Source of the DNA: an uncultured Micrococcaceae bacterium
GTDB lineage: Bacteria; Actinomycetota; Actinomycetes; Actinomycetales; Micrococcaceae
Assembly: GCA_947502645.1 (NCBI GenBank)
Contig: CANNAD010000002.1
Location: 310,001 to 374,000 of the forward strand
Direction of reading: 5' to 3'
Length of the DNA: 64,000 nucleotides
In this document: piece by piece, positions 1-10,445 of the stretch
How the letters are laid out: each line of letters opens with the position of its first letter
How positions within the stretch are numbered: position 1 is the stretch's first letter
Position numbers and translations under genes: made by a program
Notes under the pieces: model-generated
Seen by the model: only the letters and a program-made list of their open reading frames with translations
What the model was told of the DNA's origin: nothing
The model's database searches: none

Positions 1-46
1 TGCGGACCTTCCCTCAATGGTACGTCCAGTCTGCTGTGCCATCCAG

Positions 47-1456
47 CTACTGAAGCCCCTCTGAGTCCAGACGAGCGAGCAGCAGCGCCTGAGCGAGGAC
101 TGCCTTCTCGAATTCCGCAAGATGGAGCGACTCGTTGGCGCTGTGCGCTCTCGAATCGGGGTCCTCCACACCGGTGATGAGGATGTCCGCCTCAGGATAG
201 AGCTCGGTGAGGTCGGAAATGAACGGAATTGAACCTCCCATGCCTGCCTCGACTGGTTCTACGCCCCAGGCCTCGCCCAGGGACCAAAGGCTAAGCTGCG
301 CTGCTGGCGCCGAGGTATCGGTGTGGAACGGCTTCCCCATTTCTCCGGGGGTAAAGGTCACCCTCGCGCCAAAAGGTGCGTGCTCTTCAACGTGTCGCTG
401 CACTGCTTCCATTGCCTGCTGCGGGTCCTGGCCGGGGGCGAGACGCAAACTGAACTTCGCCCGGGCCATCGGCAGCAGGGTGTTTGAGGACAGCGCGACG
501 GAAGGGGCATCGATTCCGATGATCGACAGTGCCGGTTTGGTCCAGAGCCTGGACGCAATACTTCCGGTGCCCGCGAGGCGCACGCCATCCGCAACGGATG
601 CATCGGCACGGTAGTCCGCTTCCGGGTATTCCACGGCTGCGTCGTCGCTTGCCTGGAGGCCCGCGATGGCGACGTCCCCCGCGTCGTCGTGGAAGGTGCT
701 GATCAGCCTCGCCAGAAGGGTTGGGGCATCCAGCACGGGCCCCCCGAACATTCCGGAGTGCACGGCATGCTCCAGCACGCGGACTTCGACAGTTCCATCA
801 ACCAGTCCACGCAAGCTTGTTGTCAGGGCGGGTACGCCGACCTTCCAGTTGCTGGAGTCGGCAACGACGATGACGTCAGAACGGAGCAGTTCCTTGTGGG
901 TTTCGAGGAATTTGCGGAAAGTCGGCGAACCGGCTTCCTCTTCGCCTTCGATGAAGAGAGTCACGCCGAGCCCGAAATCATCTCCCAGGACACTGCGGAC
1001 GGCGCGATAGGACGCAATATGAGCCATGATGCCAGCTTTGTCATCCGCAGCCCCGCGACCATACAGCCGGCCGTCGCGTTCCTCCGCTTCAAACGGCTTG
1101 CTCTCCCAAAGATCCTCATCGCCGGGAGGCTGAACATCATGATGAGCGTAAAGCAGAATGGTGGGCTTGCCAGGTGCGGCCGCTTTGGACGCCACGACAG
1201 CCGGTCCCCCAGGCTTCCCCTGATTATCAACGCGCAAAATCTGGACGTCATCCAGGCCCAGGTCCTTAATCAGCGATGAGACGGCTTCCGCACTTCGGTC
1301 GAGTTGATCGGCGTCGAACGCCTCCCACGCGATTCCTGGAATGGCTACCAGGTCCTTGAGTTCCTCTACGGTCTGGGAAAACGATTCGGCAACGGCATTG
1401 CGTAAGGCATCTACATTGACGCCGTGCGCCTGATTTTGGATACGTTCATCAGTCAT
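47..1456 (-). CDS. M20 family dipeptidase / metallopeptidase
   Basis: A 469-residue cytosolic peptidase of the M20 zinc family, expected to cleave dipeptides or short peptides. The metal-binding motif HHD is at residues 105-107, the GRGAADDKAG block with the bridging Asp at about 133-142, and the catalytic Glu pair (EGEEEAG) at about 170-176. There is no signal peptide. The ATG at 1456 has a GGTGGG-type ribosome site just upstream. It is divergent from the DUF3043 gene across a 54-bp gap that contains a 7-bp inverted repeat. The exact substrate (beta-Ala-His-like, Xaa-His or other) cannot be read from the sequence. Family assignment is secure. Confidence 0.93.
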   Translation of the reverse strand: MTDERIQNQAHGVNVDALRNAVAESFSQTVEELKDLVAIPGIAWEAFDADQLDRSAEAVSSLIKDLGLDDVQILRVDNQGKPGGPAVVASKAAAPGKPTILLYAHHDVQPPGDEDLWESKPFEAEERDGRLYGRGAADDKAGIMAHIASYRAVRSVLGDDFGLGVTLFIEGEEEAGSPTFRKFLETHKELLRSDVIVVADSSNWKVGVPALTTSLRGLVDGTVEVRVLEHAVHSGMFGGPVLDAPTLLARLISTFHDDAGDVAIAGLQASDDAAVEYPEADYRADASVADGVRLAGTGSIASRLWTKPALSIIGIDAPSVALSSNTLLPMARAKFSLRLAPGQDPQQAMEAVQRHVEEHAPFGARVTFTPGEMGKPFHTDTSAPAAQLSLWSLGEAWGVEPVEAGMGGSIPFISDLTELYPEADILITGVEDPDSRAHSANESLHLAEFEKAVLAQALLLARLDSEGLQ

Positions 1457-1491
1457 GATCCCACCATACCGTTGCCACAGAGACAGACTGA

Positions 1492-1508
1492 TGCAAGGTA
1501 TCCTTGCA
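1492..1508. promoter_or_regulatory. Short perfect inverted repeat in divergent promoter gap
   Basis: TGCAAGG and CCTTGCA, separated by TAT, form 7-bp arms in the 54-bp gap between the M20 peptidase and the DUF3043 gene. The right arm ends 2 bp before the proposed GTG start at 1511, and the left arm holds the only SD-like AAGG. It could be an operator or an RNA hairpin occluding that start. Function is not known. Confidence 0.35.
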
Positions 1509-1510
1509 GG

Positions 1511-2086
1511 GTGTTTGGACGTAAGAACGAGGCGCCTACAGCCCAGGAACAGTACCCGCAGGAAGCTCCAGTCGTAACCGGCAAGGGAGCACCGACACCA
1601 AAGCGCAGGACCCAGGAAGCTGCGCGGAAACGCCCCTTGGTCCCGGATGACCGGAAAGCAGCGAAGAAGGCGAATCGGGAAGCGATGGCCATTGAGCGGT
1701 CCCGGATGCGTCAGGCGCTGGAAACTGGTGAGGAACGCTATCTCCCACTCAGGGACAAGGGACTGAACCGTCGGTTTGTTCGAGACTTTGTCGACGCTCG
1801 CTGGAATGTGGGCGAGTTCCTGCTCGCGTTCGCACTGGCGTTCGTTGTCCTCAGTCTCGTGCCGAGCCCCGCCCTGCAGGAAATCATACTGATCGCGTTC
1901 TTCGTCATCATGGCGGGAGTGGTTGTGGATTCCATTCTTCTGTCCCGCACCCTGCGCAAGCGCCTGACCTCAAATCTCGACGGCCCAGATCAGGGCGACA
2001 TCTGGTACGGCGTTACGCGCGCACTCCAGATCCGGCCCATGAGGCTTCCAAAACCGCGTGTTCGCCGCGGTCAGTACCCCTCATAA
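1511..2086 (+). CDS. DUF3043 domain-containing membrane protein
   Basis: About 191 residues. I place the start at the GTG at 1511, giving MFGRK, because family members typically begin this way; the frame stays open upstream to 1424, but that part is not family-like. The N-terminal third is rich in Lys, Arg and Glu and probably cytosolic. Two hydrophobic segments follow at about 102-117 and 123-143, then a basic C-terminal tail. DUF3043 proteins are small actinobacterial membrane proteins of unknown function. It lies between a peptidase and pyrD, as I recall for other actinobacteria. The start is less certain than the family. Confidence 0.85.
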   Translation: MFGRKNEAPTAQEQYPQEAPVVTGKGAPTPKRRTQEAARKRPLVPDDRKAAKKANREAMAIERSRMRQALETGEERYLPLRDKGLNRRFVRDFVDARWNVGEFLLAFALAFVVLSLVPSPALQEIILIAFFVIMAGVVVDSILLSRTLRKRLTSNLDGPDQGDIWYGVTRALQIRPMRLPKPRVRRGQYPS

Positions 2087-2100
2087 GAGACGCTGGCCGT

Positions 2101-3168
2101 TCAGTTCCTTGAAGCGGCCAGTGCCCTGTTGATGCTTCGCGCCCAGAATGGGCCCTCGTAAAGGAACGCTGTATATCCCTGGACCAGGGTTGCACCGGCG
2201 TCCAGCCTGGCTTGAACATCGGCTGGGGTCTCGACGCCGCCCACCGAAATCAGGGCCATATCGTGTCCCACCATCTGTCGAAGCTGCTTCAGCACCTCAA
2301 CGGACCGGTGTGCCAAGGGGGCGCCGCTCAGGCCACCCACTCCGGCCTTCAGCACTTCGCCGGAATCGGTCTTCAGATTGTTCCTGGTAATAGTGGTGTT
2401 CGTGGCGATGATTCCGTCAAGCTCTAGTTCGACCGCGAGCCGGGCTACGTCGCTGACGTCGTCGTCTGAGAGATCCGGCGCAATCTTGACCAGCAGTGGA
2501 ACTGCACGATTCGCAGCCGTGTTCGCTGTGTTCCGCACCTGCTCCAACAAGGGTTTCAACGAAGCGATGTCCTGCAGCTTCCGAAGGCCCGGGGTATTTG
2601 GCGAGCTTACATTTACCACCAGATAATCGGCGTGGGGCGCCAGCGTACGAGCGCTGAGGAGGTAGTCCGACACGGCGTCCGCCAGATCTACCGTCTTGGT
2701 TTTACCGATGTTGATCCCCACCACTGGCCTTTGCACACCGTAGCGCGACTTGAGCTTTCCAAGCGCAGACTCGATTCGCGGCGCAACTGACTGGGCGCCG
2801 TCGTTGTTGAAGCCCATGCGATTTATGACAGCCCTGTCCTCGACGAGTCGAAACAGCCGCGGTTTGGAATTGCCGGGCTGTGCCTTGCCAGTCACGGTGC
2901 CGACTTCGATGTGCCCAAAACCGAGATCTGTCAGGGCAAGAATACCGTTGCCTTCCTTGTCAAAGCCTGCTGCGAGTCCGAACGGGGAAGGGAACACCAT
3001 GCCCAGAGCCTCCGTCCGCAGGGACAGGTGGGGGCGCGTGAGTGCACGCAGGATATGCCCGGCACCGCACGCGGAAGCAGCACGAATCAGTGTGAAGCCG
3101 ATGGTATGGGCGCGTTCTGCATCCATACGGGAGAAGACAAGTCGAAAAACGGCAGGGTAAAGTCGCAT
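2101..3168 (-). CDS. pyrD: Quinone-dependent dihydroorotate dehydrogenase (class 2)
   Basis: A 355-residue flavoenzyme that oxidises dihydroorotate to orotate in pyrimidine synthesis and passes electrons to quinone. An N-terminal helical extension (1-50) typical of membrane-associated class 2 enzymes precedes the barrel. The FMN-site block GFGHIEVGTVT is at about 83-93, NRMGFNNDG at 116-124 and the catalytic Ser motif NVSSPNTPG at 186-194. It lies about 43 kb from the other pyr genes in this window and so is a separate unit. The ATG at 3168 has no nearby SD; a strong GGAGGAG lies 27 nt upstream and serves a different reading frame (see 3087-3191). Confidence 0.97.
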   Translation of the reverse strand: MRLYPAVFRLVFSRMDAERAHTIGFTLIRAASACGAGHILRALTRPHLSLRTEALGMVFPSPFGLAAGFDKEGNGILALTDLGFGHIEVGTVTGKAQPGNSKPRLFRLVEDRAVINRMGFNNDGAQSVAPRIESALGKLKSRYGVQRPVVGINIGKTKTVDLADAVSDYLLSARTLAPHADYLVVNVSSPNTPGLRKLQDIASLKPLLEQVRNTANTAANRAVPLLVKIAPDLSDDDVSDVARLAVELELDGIIATNTTITRNNLKTDSGEVLKAGVGGLSGAPLAHRSVEVLKQLRQMVGHDMALISVGGVETPADVQARLDAGATLVQGYTAFLYEGPFWARSINRALAASRN

Positions 3169-3191
3169 TGCTTAAAAATGCCACGAAGCAC
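3087..3191 (-). CDS. Possible small upstream ORF overlapping the pyrD start
   Basis: A 34-codon frame starts at GTG 3191 with GGAGGAG (3196-3202) four bases upstream, and ends at TGA 3087, inside pyrD. It is in a different frame from pyrD, whose ATG lies 23 nt further on and lacks an SD. The peptide resembles nothing I recognise. It may be a regulatory or coupling ORF, or the SD may simply belong to an untranslated leader. Evidence is limited to SD placement. Confidence 0.25.
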   Translation of the reverse strand: MLRGIFKQCDFTLPFFDLSSPVWMQNAPIPSASH

Positions 3192-3242
3192 GGCGCTCCT
3201 CCAACTTGGGCAGCTCGCGGAGCCAGTGCACAAATCACCAAG

Positions 3243-3248
3243 TAGTCT
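3243..3248 (+). promoter_or_regulatory. Candidate -10 element of a leaderless gene
   Basis: TAGTCT fits TAnnnT and sits six bases before the ATG at 3255, so the transcript would begin at or next to the start codon. No SD precedes that ATG. No clear -35 element is visible. Confidence 0.4.
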
Positions 3249-3254
3249 CGGTTC

Positions 3255-4247
3255 ATGGAGTATCTCTGGACCGCGGATGTGCTGGGGGACGATTATCGGA
3301 GCCTCACTCTTTCACTTCCCGACGACGACGAGGGGCAAGTCTTCGCGACGCTCGTCAGGTCGGCGCACATGCACTTGCACCCGAGCGCGCCTGTCGTGCT
3401 GTATCTGCATGGTTGGAGCGATTATTTCCACCAGCGAGAGCTCGCCCAGTTCTGGATGGACGAAGGTTTCGCCTTTTATGCGTTGGATCTCCGAAAATAC
3501 GGCCGTAGCCTGAGGCCATGGCAGACGAAGGGCTATGTGAATGCCCTGGAGGAGTACGACGACGACATAGCGGCGGCTCTGGACGCCATCCAGGAGGATC
3601 TGCAACGCCACGGTGCGAGCGAGAACCCGTTACGGATCACTCTCATGGGTCACTCCACCGGTGGATTGGTGGCTTCGCTCTGGACAGAGAGGAACCCGGA
3701 ATCGGTCGATGCTCTGGTGCTGAACAGCCCGTGGCTCGATTTTACGGGCAGTTCGTTGGTTCGCTCGGCGACCGTTGGATTGTTCGATTCCATTGCCAGA
3801 ATCCGCCCGAAGACCCGGATTAAACTTCCGGAGTTCGGATTCTATTGGCGCAGCATCAGCCGGAGCTGCGACGGCGAATGGGACCTGAATGATCAATGGA
3901 GACCAGAATTCGGCTTTCCTGTGACAGCGGGATGGCTGTCGGCCGTGTTGAAAGGGCATAACCGTGTCAGCCAGAATCTGAAGCTGGCGGTTCCCATCCT
4001 GGTCATGACCTCAGCAACGTCGACCATCAGCCCGGTCTGGAAGGACACCATGATGTCCTCGGACAGTGTCCTTGACACCGAACTGATGAGGATCAAGTCT
4101 CTCAAACTCGGCTCGCACGTCACGGTCGTTCAACTCGACGGCGCACTTCACGATGTCGTCCTGTCCGCGTCGGAGACACGGAAGCAGGCGTTCTCAGTCC
4201 TGAAACGGTGGAGGACTGCGTATCTGCCGTCTAGCCCGCAGGACTAG
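3255..4247 (+). CDS. Alpha/beta hydrolase (serine hydrolase, S33-like)
   Basis: A 330-residue protein with an alpha/beta-hydrolase core. The oxyanion-hole HG is at 52-53 and the nucleophile elbow GHSTGG has Ser134; a late His in LHDVVLS fits the triad. There is no signal peptide, so it is cytosolic. It resembles monoacylglycerol-lipase-like or hydrolase_4 proteins; the substrate is unknown. The start is probably leaderless. Its TAG stop shares a CTAG with the convergent uppS stop, so the two genes abut with no terminator space. Confidence 0.88.
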   Translation: MEYLWTADVLGDDYRSLTLSLPDDDEGQVFATLVRSAHMHLHPSAPVVLYLHGWSDYFHQRELAQFWMDEGFAFYALDLRKYGRSLRPWQTKGYVNALEEYDDDIAAALDAIQEDLQRHGASENPLRITLMGHSTGGLVASLWTERNPESVDALVLNSPWLDFTGSSLVRSATVGLFDSIARIRPKTRIKLPEFGFYWRSISRSCDGEWDLNDQWRPEFGFPVTAGWLSAVLKGHNRVSQNLKLAVPILVMTSATSTISPVWKDTMMSSDSVLDTELMRIKSLKLGSHVTVVQLDGALHDVVLSASETRKQAFSVLKRWRTAYLPSSPQD

Positions 4248-5056
4248 ACGGCGCCGTCGGAGGCAGTCTGGGCGGCGTCGACTGCCCCGCCGTAGCGCCG
4301 GTCCCGTGAGGCATAGATTTCCACTGCCTGCCAGAGGGTACGCCTGTCAACATCGGGCCAGAGAGTGTCCATGAACACGAGCTCTGCATACGCTGCCTGC
4401 CAGAGCATGAAATTCGAGAGGCGCTGCTCCCCCGATGTCCTGAGGAACAGGTCAACATCAGGAAGATCTGGCTCATCGAGAAATTTCTGCACCGTTTTCT
4501 CGCTGATCGAGGACGGCTTTATGGACCCCGACTGTACCTGCTCAGCAATAGCCGAGATGGCGTCTACAATTTCAGCGCGGCTTCCATAATTGACACACAT
4601 TGTCAGCGTGCAAGTGGTGTTGTTTCGGGTGAGGTCTTCGGCGACCTCCAATTCACGGATGACCGAACGCCACAAGCGCGGCCGACGTCCCGACCACCGG
4701 ATCCGCACTCCCCAGGAATCAAGCAGATCCCGCTGCCGTCTCAGAACATCACGACTGAACCCCATGAGGAACCTGACTTCTTCAGGTGAGCGCTTCCAGT
4801 TCTCTGTTGAGAAGGCGTAGACCGTGACGTGCCGGATTCCCATTTGAATAGCCCCGGCCATCACGTCGAGAAGCGACGCCTCCCCGGCTTTGTGTCCTTC
4901 GATGCGCGGCAGCCCCCGCTGATTCGCCCATCGGCCATTGCCATCCATGACGACGGCTACATGCTGCGGGATCAGCGCCGCGGGCAGGCTCGGCGGCAGC
5001 GCGCCCGACGGATGATTTTCGGGTACAGCCCGCGCAGGGAAATTACGTCGACTCAC
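4244..5056 (-). CDS. uppS: Isoprenyl transferase (undecaprenyl diphosphate synthase family)
   Basis: A 270-residue cis-prenyltransferase that condenses isopentenyl diphosphate onto an allylic primer to make the polyprenyl carrier for cell-wall synthesis. The substrate-binding motif has Asp38 followed by GNGRW (39-43), with Arg51 and His55 downstream; the C-terminal [14 protein letters not shown] block is the second signature. Chain length cannot be told from sequence, since actinobacteria often make decaprenyl and shorter products with separate paralogues. It starts with GTG and overlaps recO by GTGA, indicating translational coupling. Confidence 0.94.
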   Translation of the reverse strand: MSRRNFPARAVPENHPSGALPPSLPAALIPQHVAVVMDGNGRWANQRGLPRIEGHKAGEASLLDVMAGAIQMGIRHVTVYAFSTENWKRSPEEVRFLMGFSRDVLRRQRDLLDSWGVRIRWSGRRPRLWRSVIRELEVAEDLTRNNTTCTLTMCVNYGSRAEIVDAISAIAEQVQSGSIKPSSISEKTVQKFLDEPDLPDVDLFLRTSGEQRLSNFMLWQAAYAELVFMDTLWPDVDRRTLWQAVEIYASRDRRYGGAVDAAQTASDGAV

Positions 5057-5805
5057 ATACGCTCCACATGTTTAAGGGATTTCAGGACACGTTCCAGGTG
5101 CCACTGGAGAAAGCTTGCCACAAGTCCTGCGGCCTCACGACGGTGCGACGGTTCGGAGGCCTCTGCGGCAGGCCAGTCCCCCGCCAGCAGGGAGGCAAGC
5201 AGCAGCATGGTGCCGGCCGACGGCGACGGCGAGCCTGGCGGCCGACAATCGGCACACACGGCACCACCCAAAGGAGCAGAAAAGGCAGTGTGCGGTCCAG
5301 GAGCGCCGCACCGGGCGCAGTTGTCGAAGTCCGGCGTCCAACCAGCTGTAGATAACGCACGCAGCAGGTACGAGTCCAGGATCAGCCCGGGCGGGTGGGC
5401 GTTCCGGCTCAATGCTGCCAGAGCGCCCACCACCAGCGAATAGTGCGAAGCACCGGCTTCGCTGTCCACATCGGTCAGTCGTTCCGCTGTTTCCACGATT
5501 GCTGTCGCAGCGGTATATCGGCCATAGTCAGCCGCGATGCCGTAGCCGTACGAACCCTTTGACTGTGCTTGCGTGACTACGTCCAGTGTCCGGCCTGAAA
5601 CAAGCTGCAGGTTAGAGACCATGAAGGGCTCCAGCCGAGAGCCAAATTTGCTACTCGTACGTCGGACACCCTTGGCCACTGCCCTGACCTGCCCACGACC
5701 GCGCGTGAGGAGAATGATGATTCGATCCGCCTCACCCAACTTGTAGGTTCGGAGAACTACACCTTCTTCACGGTAGGACCGCGATCCGAATGAATTACTG
5801 CGCAC
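5053..5805 (-). CDS. recO: DNA repair protein RecO
   Basis: About 250 residues. RecO loads RecA onto SSB-coated DNA in the RecFOR pathway. The N-terminal OB fold starts [21 protein letters not shown] four-Cys zinc site, CARCG and CADC, lies in the C-terminal half. I choose the GTG at 5805 because a GGGAGAA ribosome site precedes it; the frame stays open to 5985, but that extension would run into leuA. It is the first gene of a recO-uppS pair and lies 50 bp after leuA. Confidence 0.94.
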   Translation of the reverse strand: MRSNSFGSRSYREEGVVLRTYKLGEADRIIILLTRGRGQVRAVAKGVRRTSSKFGSRLEPFMVSNLQLVSGRTLDVVTQAQSKGSYGYGIAADYGRYTAATAIVETAERLTDVDSEAGASHYSLVVGALAALSRNAHPPGLILDSYLLRALSTAGWTPDFDNCARCGAPGPHTAFSAPLGGAVCADCRPPGSPSPSAGTMLLLASLLAGDWPAAEASEPSHRREAAGLVASFLQWHLERVLKSLKHVERM

Positions 5806-5855
5806 ACTGACATTCTCCCACTCGAGAACGCAACTACACGGCTTCCAAGGTGGTG

Positions 5856-7625
<1,770 letters not shown>

Positions 7626-7662
7626 CTATGTGGTTCAAGAATTACGGCCGGCAACACAAACT

Positions 7663-7714
7663 CCGCAGCGGGGGTTCGGCCTGTCAGATAAGTGTCAACG
7701 TGGCCCCGCCGCGG
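7663..7714 (-). promoter_or_regulatory. Candidate leucine attenuator stem upstream of leuA
   Basis: In the leuA transcript, 7714-7704 (CCGCGGCGGGG) pairs with 7673-7663 (CCCCGCUGCGG) over 11 bp with one G-U pair. The 5' arm is made of leader-peptide codons 10-14, directly after the Leu-Leu-Leu run. The 3' arm is followed by a moderately U-rich tail. A ribosome stalled on the Leu codons would cover the 5' arm and stop the stem forming. The pairing is seen; the terminator function is inferred. Confidence 0.5.
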
Positions 7715-7743
7715 CAGATAAGAAGGAGGATCTCTGCGCGCAC
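7684..7743 (-). CDS. leuL: Leucine-rich leader peptide of leuA (leuL-like), leaderless
   Basis: A 19-residue ORF, VRAEILLLICRGGATLTLI, contains five Leu and three Ile and ends with TGA 77 nt before leuA. Its GTG lies six T residues after TAGGGT, a TAnnnT -10 box preceded by TGC (extended -10), so the mRNA probably starts at the GTG itself. Leu-rich leaders with ribosome-mediated attenuation are known for actinobacterial leuA. The RNA stem at 7663-7714 supports that role here. No SD is present. Confidence 0.6.
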   Translation of the reverse strand: MRAEILLLICRGGATLTLI

Positions 7744-7749
7744 AAAAAA

Positions 7750-7755
7750 ACCCTA
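7750..7755 (-). promoter_or_regulatory. Candidate extended -10 promoter of the leuA leader
   Basis: TAGGGT with an upstream TGC reads as an extended -10 on the minus strand, six bases ahead of the leader GTG. No convincing -35 lies 17 bp upstream. Confidence 0.5.
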
Positions 7756-7773
7756 GCACGCGAACTACGCAGG

Positions 7774-7840
7774 GGCGCTTCCAAGACCCCGGGTTCCGAC
7801 ATATGAGACATACACGCCCGGCTCGGGCGCTGGAAGCGCC
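7774..7840. repeat. Inverted repeats between the LCP gene and the leuA promoter
   Basis: GGCGCTTCCA at 7774-7783 is the perfect reverse complement of 7831-7840. In addition 7826-7840 forms a local hairpin with 6-bp arms (GGCGCT and AGCGCC) around a 3-base loop. The local hairpin could end the LCP transcript, but no U run follows it on the minus strand. Confidence 0.35.
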
Positions 7841-7858
7841 AGGCTGTCAGCCCTCGAT

Positions 7859-9376
7859 TCAGGACTGACAGGTGACCTGGTCTGCCGTCTGGCCGCTGAA
7901 GTCACTGTCAAGATCCCCCTGAGGGCCGAGCTTGTCCCCCGAGGTGAAGTTCTGGCCGATCTCCACGCTGACACCGATCACCGCAGCAGACGGAAGCACC
8001 TGCACGCCAGCTACGCCAAGCTCACTGGCGACGGCATCTGCCACTGCCTTATAGCCGGATCCATAGAAAATCTGCGTTGTTGGGCTTTCCTCCACAGCTG
8101 CTCCCGGCTGTGCCTGAACGTATCCAAGATCGATCAAGACGTCGCTAATATCCTCGTCGCGGCCAGGCGTACCAGAAGCATTGGTGACAGTCAGCGGAAT
8201 CGCTCCAGGATCAAATTGCAGAGAAGGGTCAACCGGTTCGGTGGTCTCCGTTGTAGTAGGGGATCCAGAAGGTTCTGCTGATGGGGTTGGTCCCTTTTCA
8301 CCGATCGGCCGGTCCTCAGCCAGAGCTTCGAAGAGTGGTTGGGCCTTTTCCTCATCAAGCACAAGGCGATTCGGATCCAGCTCGTACGGTTTGATGGGCG
8401 CCGTGATGAACTTGACCTTGCTGAGATCCACGTCTTTCAGCCGGTCGGCGATTTTCAGGAGAGAAGGTATGTCGGCAAGCTCTTCATCCACCGTCAGATT
8501 CTTCGTGATCGTTTCGGCGATCTTGTACACCTTTGGGAGGTTACCCAAGGTTCCTTCTTCTCGGATCTTACGCGCCATGGACGCCAGGAAACTCTGCTGG
8601 GCCCTGATCCTTCCTGCATCGCCCCCATCGCCAAAACCATGCCGAGTACGTAGGAACGCCAAAGCCTGTTCGCCCTCGATATTGCTGACTCCCGCGGGTA
8701 GCTGAAGGCCCGAATAGGGATCATCAACGGGCTCATTTACGCAAACATCAACGCCGCCCAACGTATCGGACAGCTCCTTGACGGCGTCGAAATCGGCCAT
8801 CATGAAATGGTCGATCTGCAGGCCTGTGATGTCGTTGATGGTCGCCACTGTGCAGCCTGGGCCACCAGAGCCGAGCGCACCGTTGACCTGTCCCAGTTCC
8901 TGCGCCGGATGCACAGTTTCAGTTTTTGGGTCATAACACTCGGGAATCGGCACCAGCAGATCCCGGGGGAAGCTGATGACCGAAACCCGCTCGCGGTCTG
9001 CTGAGAGATGGACGAGCATCATGACGTCCGAATTACCAGATCCTGCGGAGAGGTCCTCTCCTCCGTATTGGGCGTCCTGCCCAGTTCGTGTGTCAGTTCC
9101 GAGCACCAGAATCTGCAAGGGGTCGCTGGAAAGATCTACAGGAAGCGCGTCAGCCTGATCCGTGTTGAGATTCAACGGTTCGGTGACTATGTTCCCCTGG
9201 AGTCTCATGAGCTGAACCGCCGTGAAAGCAAGCCCAGCGAGGATAACGATAGACAGGGTGATTGCCGTATAGAGGAGCGCAGCGTTCCTCCGCTTGGCGC
9301 CGAGGTGCCGACCGGCCGGAGCCGTTGGACGCCCGACTACGAAACCGCCCCCCGCGGTTACACTGCGTCTACTCAA
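7859..9376 (-). CDS. LCP-family (LytR-CpsA-Psr) cell wall polymer ligase with LytR_C domain
   Basis: A 505-residue type II membrane protein. One TM helix at about 34-55 follows a basic N-terminus; the LCP catalytic domain (about 85-290) has GTDTR at 93-97, Asp117 and the SFPRDLLVPI block with Arg138 and Asp139. A Pro/Thr-rich linker leads to a C-terminal LytR_C domain (about 395-490). LCP proteins transfer polyprenyl-linked polymers to peptidoglycan at the outer face of the membrane. The start is TTG with AGGGA upstream; a TAAAAT -10 candidate is at 9413-9418. The polymer transferred is unknown. Confidence 0.93.
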   Translation of the reverse strand: MSRRSVTAGGGFVVGRPTAPAGRHLGAKRRNAALLYTAITLSIVILAGLAFTAVQLMRLQGNIVTEPLNLNTDQADALPVDLSSDPLQILVLGTDTRTGQDAQYGGEDLSAGSGNSDVMMLVHLSADRERVSVISFPRDLLVPIPECYDPKTETVHPAQELGQVNGALGSGGPGCTVATINDITGLQIDHFMMADFDAVKELSDTLGGVDVCVNEPVDDPYSGLQLPAGVSNIEGEQALAFLRTRHGFGDGGDAGRIRAQQSFLASMARKIREEGTLGNLPKVYKIAETITKNLTVDEELADIPSLLKIADRLKDVDLSKVKFITAPIKPYELDPNRLVLDEEKAQPLFEALAEDRPIGEKGPTPSAEPSGSPTTTETTEPVDPSLQFDPGAIPLTVTNASGTPGRDEDISDVLIDLGYVQAQPGAAVEESPTTQIFYGSGYKAVADAVASELGVAGVQVLPSAAVIGVSVEIGQNFTSGDKLGPQGDLDSDFSGQTADQVTCQS

Positions 9377-9515
9377 AATCCAATCCCTATCCGTGGCTGG
9401 CGCATTCGATCAATTTTACCGAAGCCTGACTGTCCGGTGCGCACGGCCTGACTCGCCGTGGCTGACCGAACTTCTCATGCTCAACGGACAGGGCCCGCCA
9501 AAAGTGCCTGTGCTA

Positions 9516-10445
9516 TCAGAATCCCAACCGAACGAGCTGTTTCGGATCCCGCTGCCAATCTTTGGCAATTTTTACATGCAGATCCAGATATATTCTGGTT
9601 CCGAGAAGAGCCTCGATGCTGTGCCGCGCAGCAGTACCGACGGCCTTCAGGCGTTCACCGCCCCGGCCAATAATAATTGCTTTTTGGGATGATCGCTCAA
9701 CGTAGAGATTGACGCGCACGTCCAGTAGCGGCCGATCCTCTGAGCGCCCCTCACGTTCAACGATCTCATCCACAACTACCGCCAGCGAGTGCGGGAGTTC
9801 GTTGCGTACCCCTTCCAGAGCGGCCTCCCTGATGAGCTCTGCGACCATGACCGCCACCGGTTCGTCGGTGAGCTCACCATCAGGGTAAAGCGGAGGTGAT
9901 AGCGGCATGTGCTTCAGAAGCACGCTCGTGACAGTGTCCGTCTGCCGGTCCAGTACAGCGGAGACGGGAACGACGTCGGCCCAGCCCGCCTCCCCCAGGA
10001 CTTCATGCCCGAGGGCTGTCACAGCAAGCAACTGTTCAGCAACGGCTTGACGGTCCACCAGGTCCGTCTTGGTCACTAGTGCGACGACGGGTTTGCCATG
10101 GAGCGCTGCCAGTTGTTTCGCAATAAAACGGTCTCCTGGCCCAACCTTCTCGTTGGCGGGAATGCAGAATCCGATGGCATCGACTTCCGCTAGGGTGTCT
10201 GCCACGAGTTCGTTGAGCCTCTTGCCCAACAAGGTCCGTGGCCGGTGCAGCCCGGGAGTGTCGACCAGTATGAGTTGTCCTGCGTCGGAGTGAACGATGC
10301 CCCTGATGGTGTGTCTGGTCGTCTGCGGTTTCGCGGAAGTAATGGCGACCTTCTGGCCCACGAGTGCATTGGTCAGTGTGGATTTACCGGCATTCGGCCG
10401 ACCAACCAATGACACGAAACCCGCTCGATAGTCAGGATTCGTCAT
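9516..10445 (-). CDS. era: GTPase Era
   Basis: A 309-residue GTPase that binds 16S rRNA and helps 30S assembly. G1 GRPNAGKS is at 15-22, G3 DTPG at 62-65 and G4 TKTD at 125-128. The C-terminal KH domain carries IIGRGGERLK at about 258-267. It overlaps the preceding CNNM gene by 14 bp and is the last member of the phoH-ybeY-CNNM-era run, a classic bacterial rRNA-maturation cluster. All GTPase motifs look intact. Confidence 0.97.
   Translation of the reverse strand: MTNPDYRAGFVSLVGRPNAGKSTLTNALVGQKVAITSAKPQTTRHTIRGIVHSDAGQLILVDTPGLHRPRTLLGKRLNELVADTLAEVDAIGFCIPANEKVGPGDRFIAKQLAALHGKPVVALVTKTDLVDRQAVAEQLLAVTALGHEVLGEAGWADVVPVSAVLDRQTDTVTSVLLKHMPLSPPLYPDGELTDEPVAVMVAELIREAALEGVRNELPHSLAVVVDEIVEREGRSEDRPLLDVRVNLYVERSSQKAIIIGRGGERLKAVGTAARHSIEALLGTRIYLDLHVKIAKDWQRDPKQLVRLGF

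Noticed and set aside
7693-7698. TTGACA on the minus strand as a -35 for leuA
   Set aside because: No -10-like sequence lies 16-18 bp downstream, and these bases are codons 16-17 of the leader peptide.
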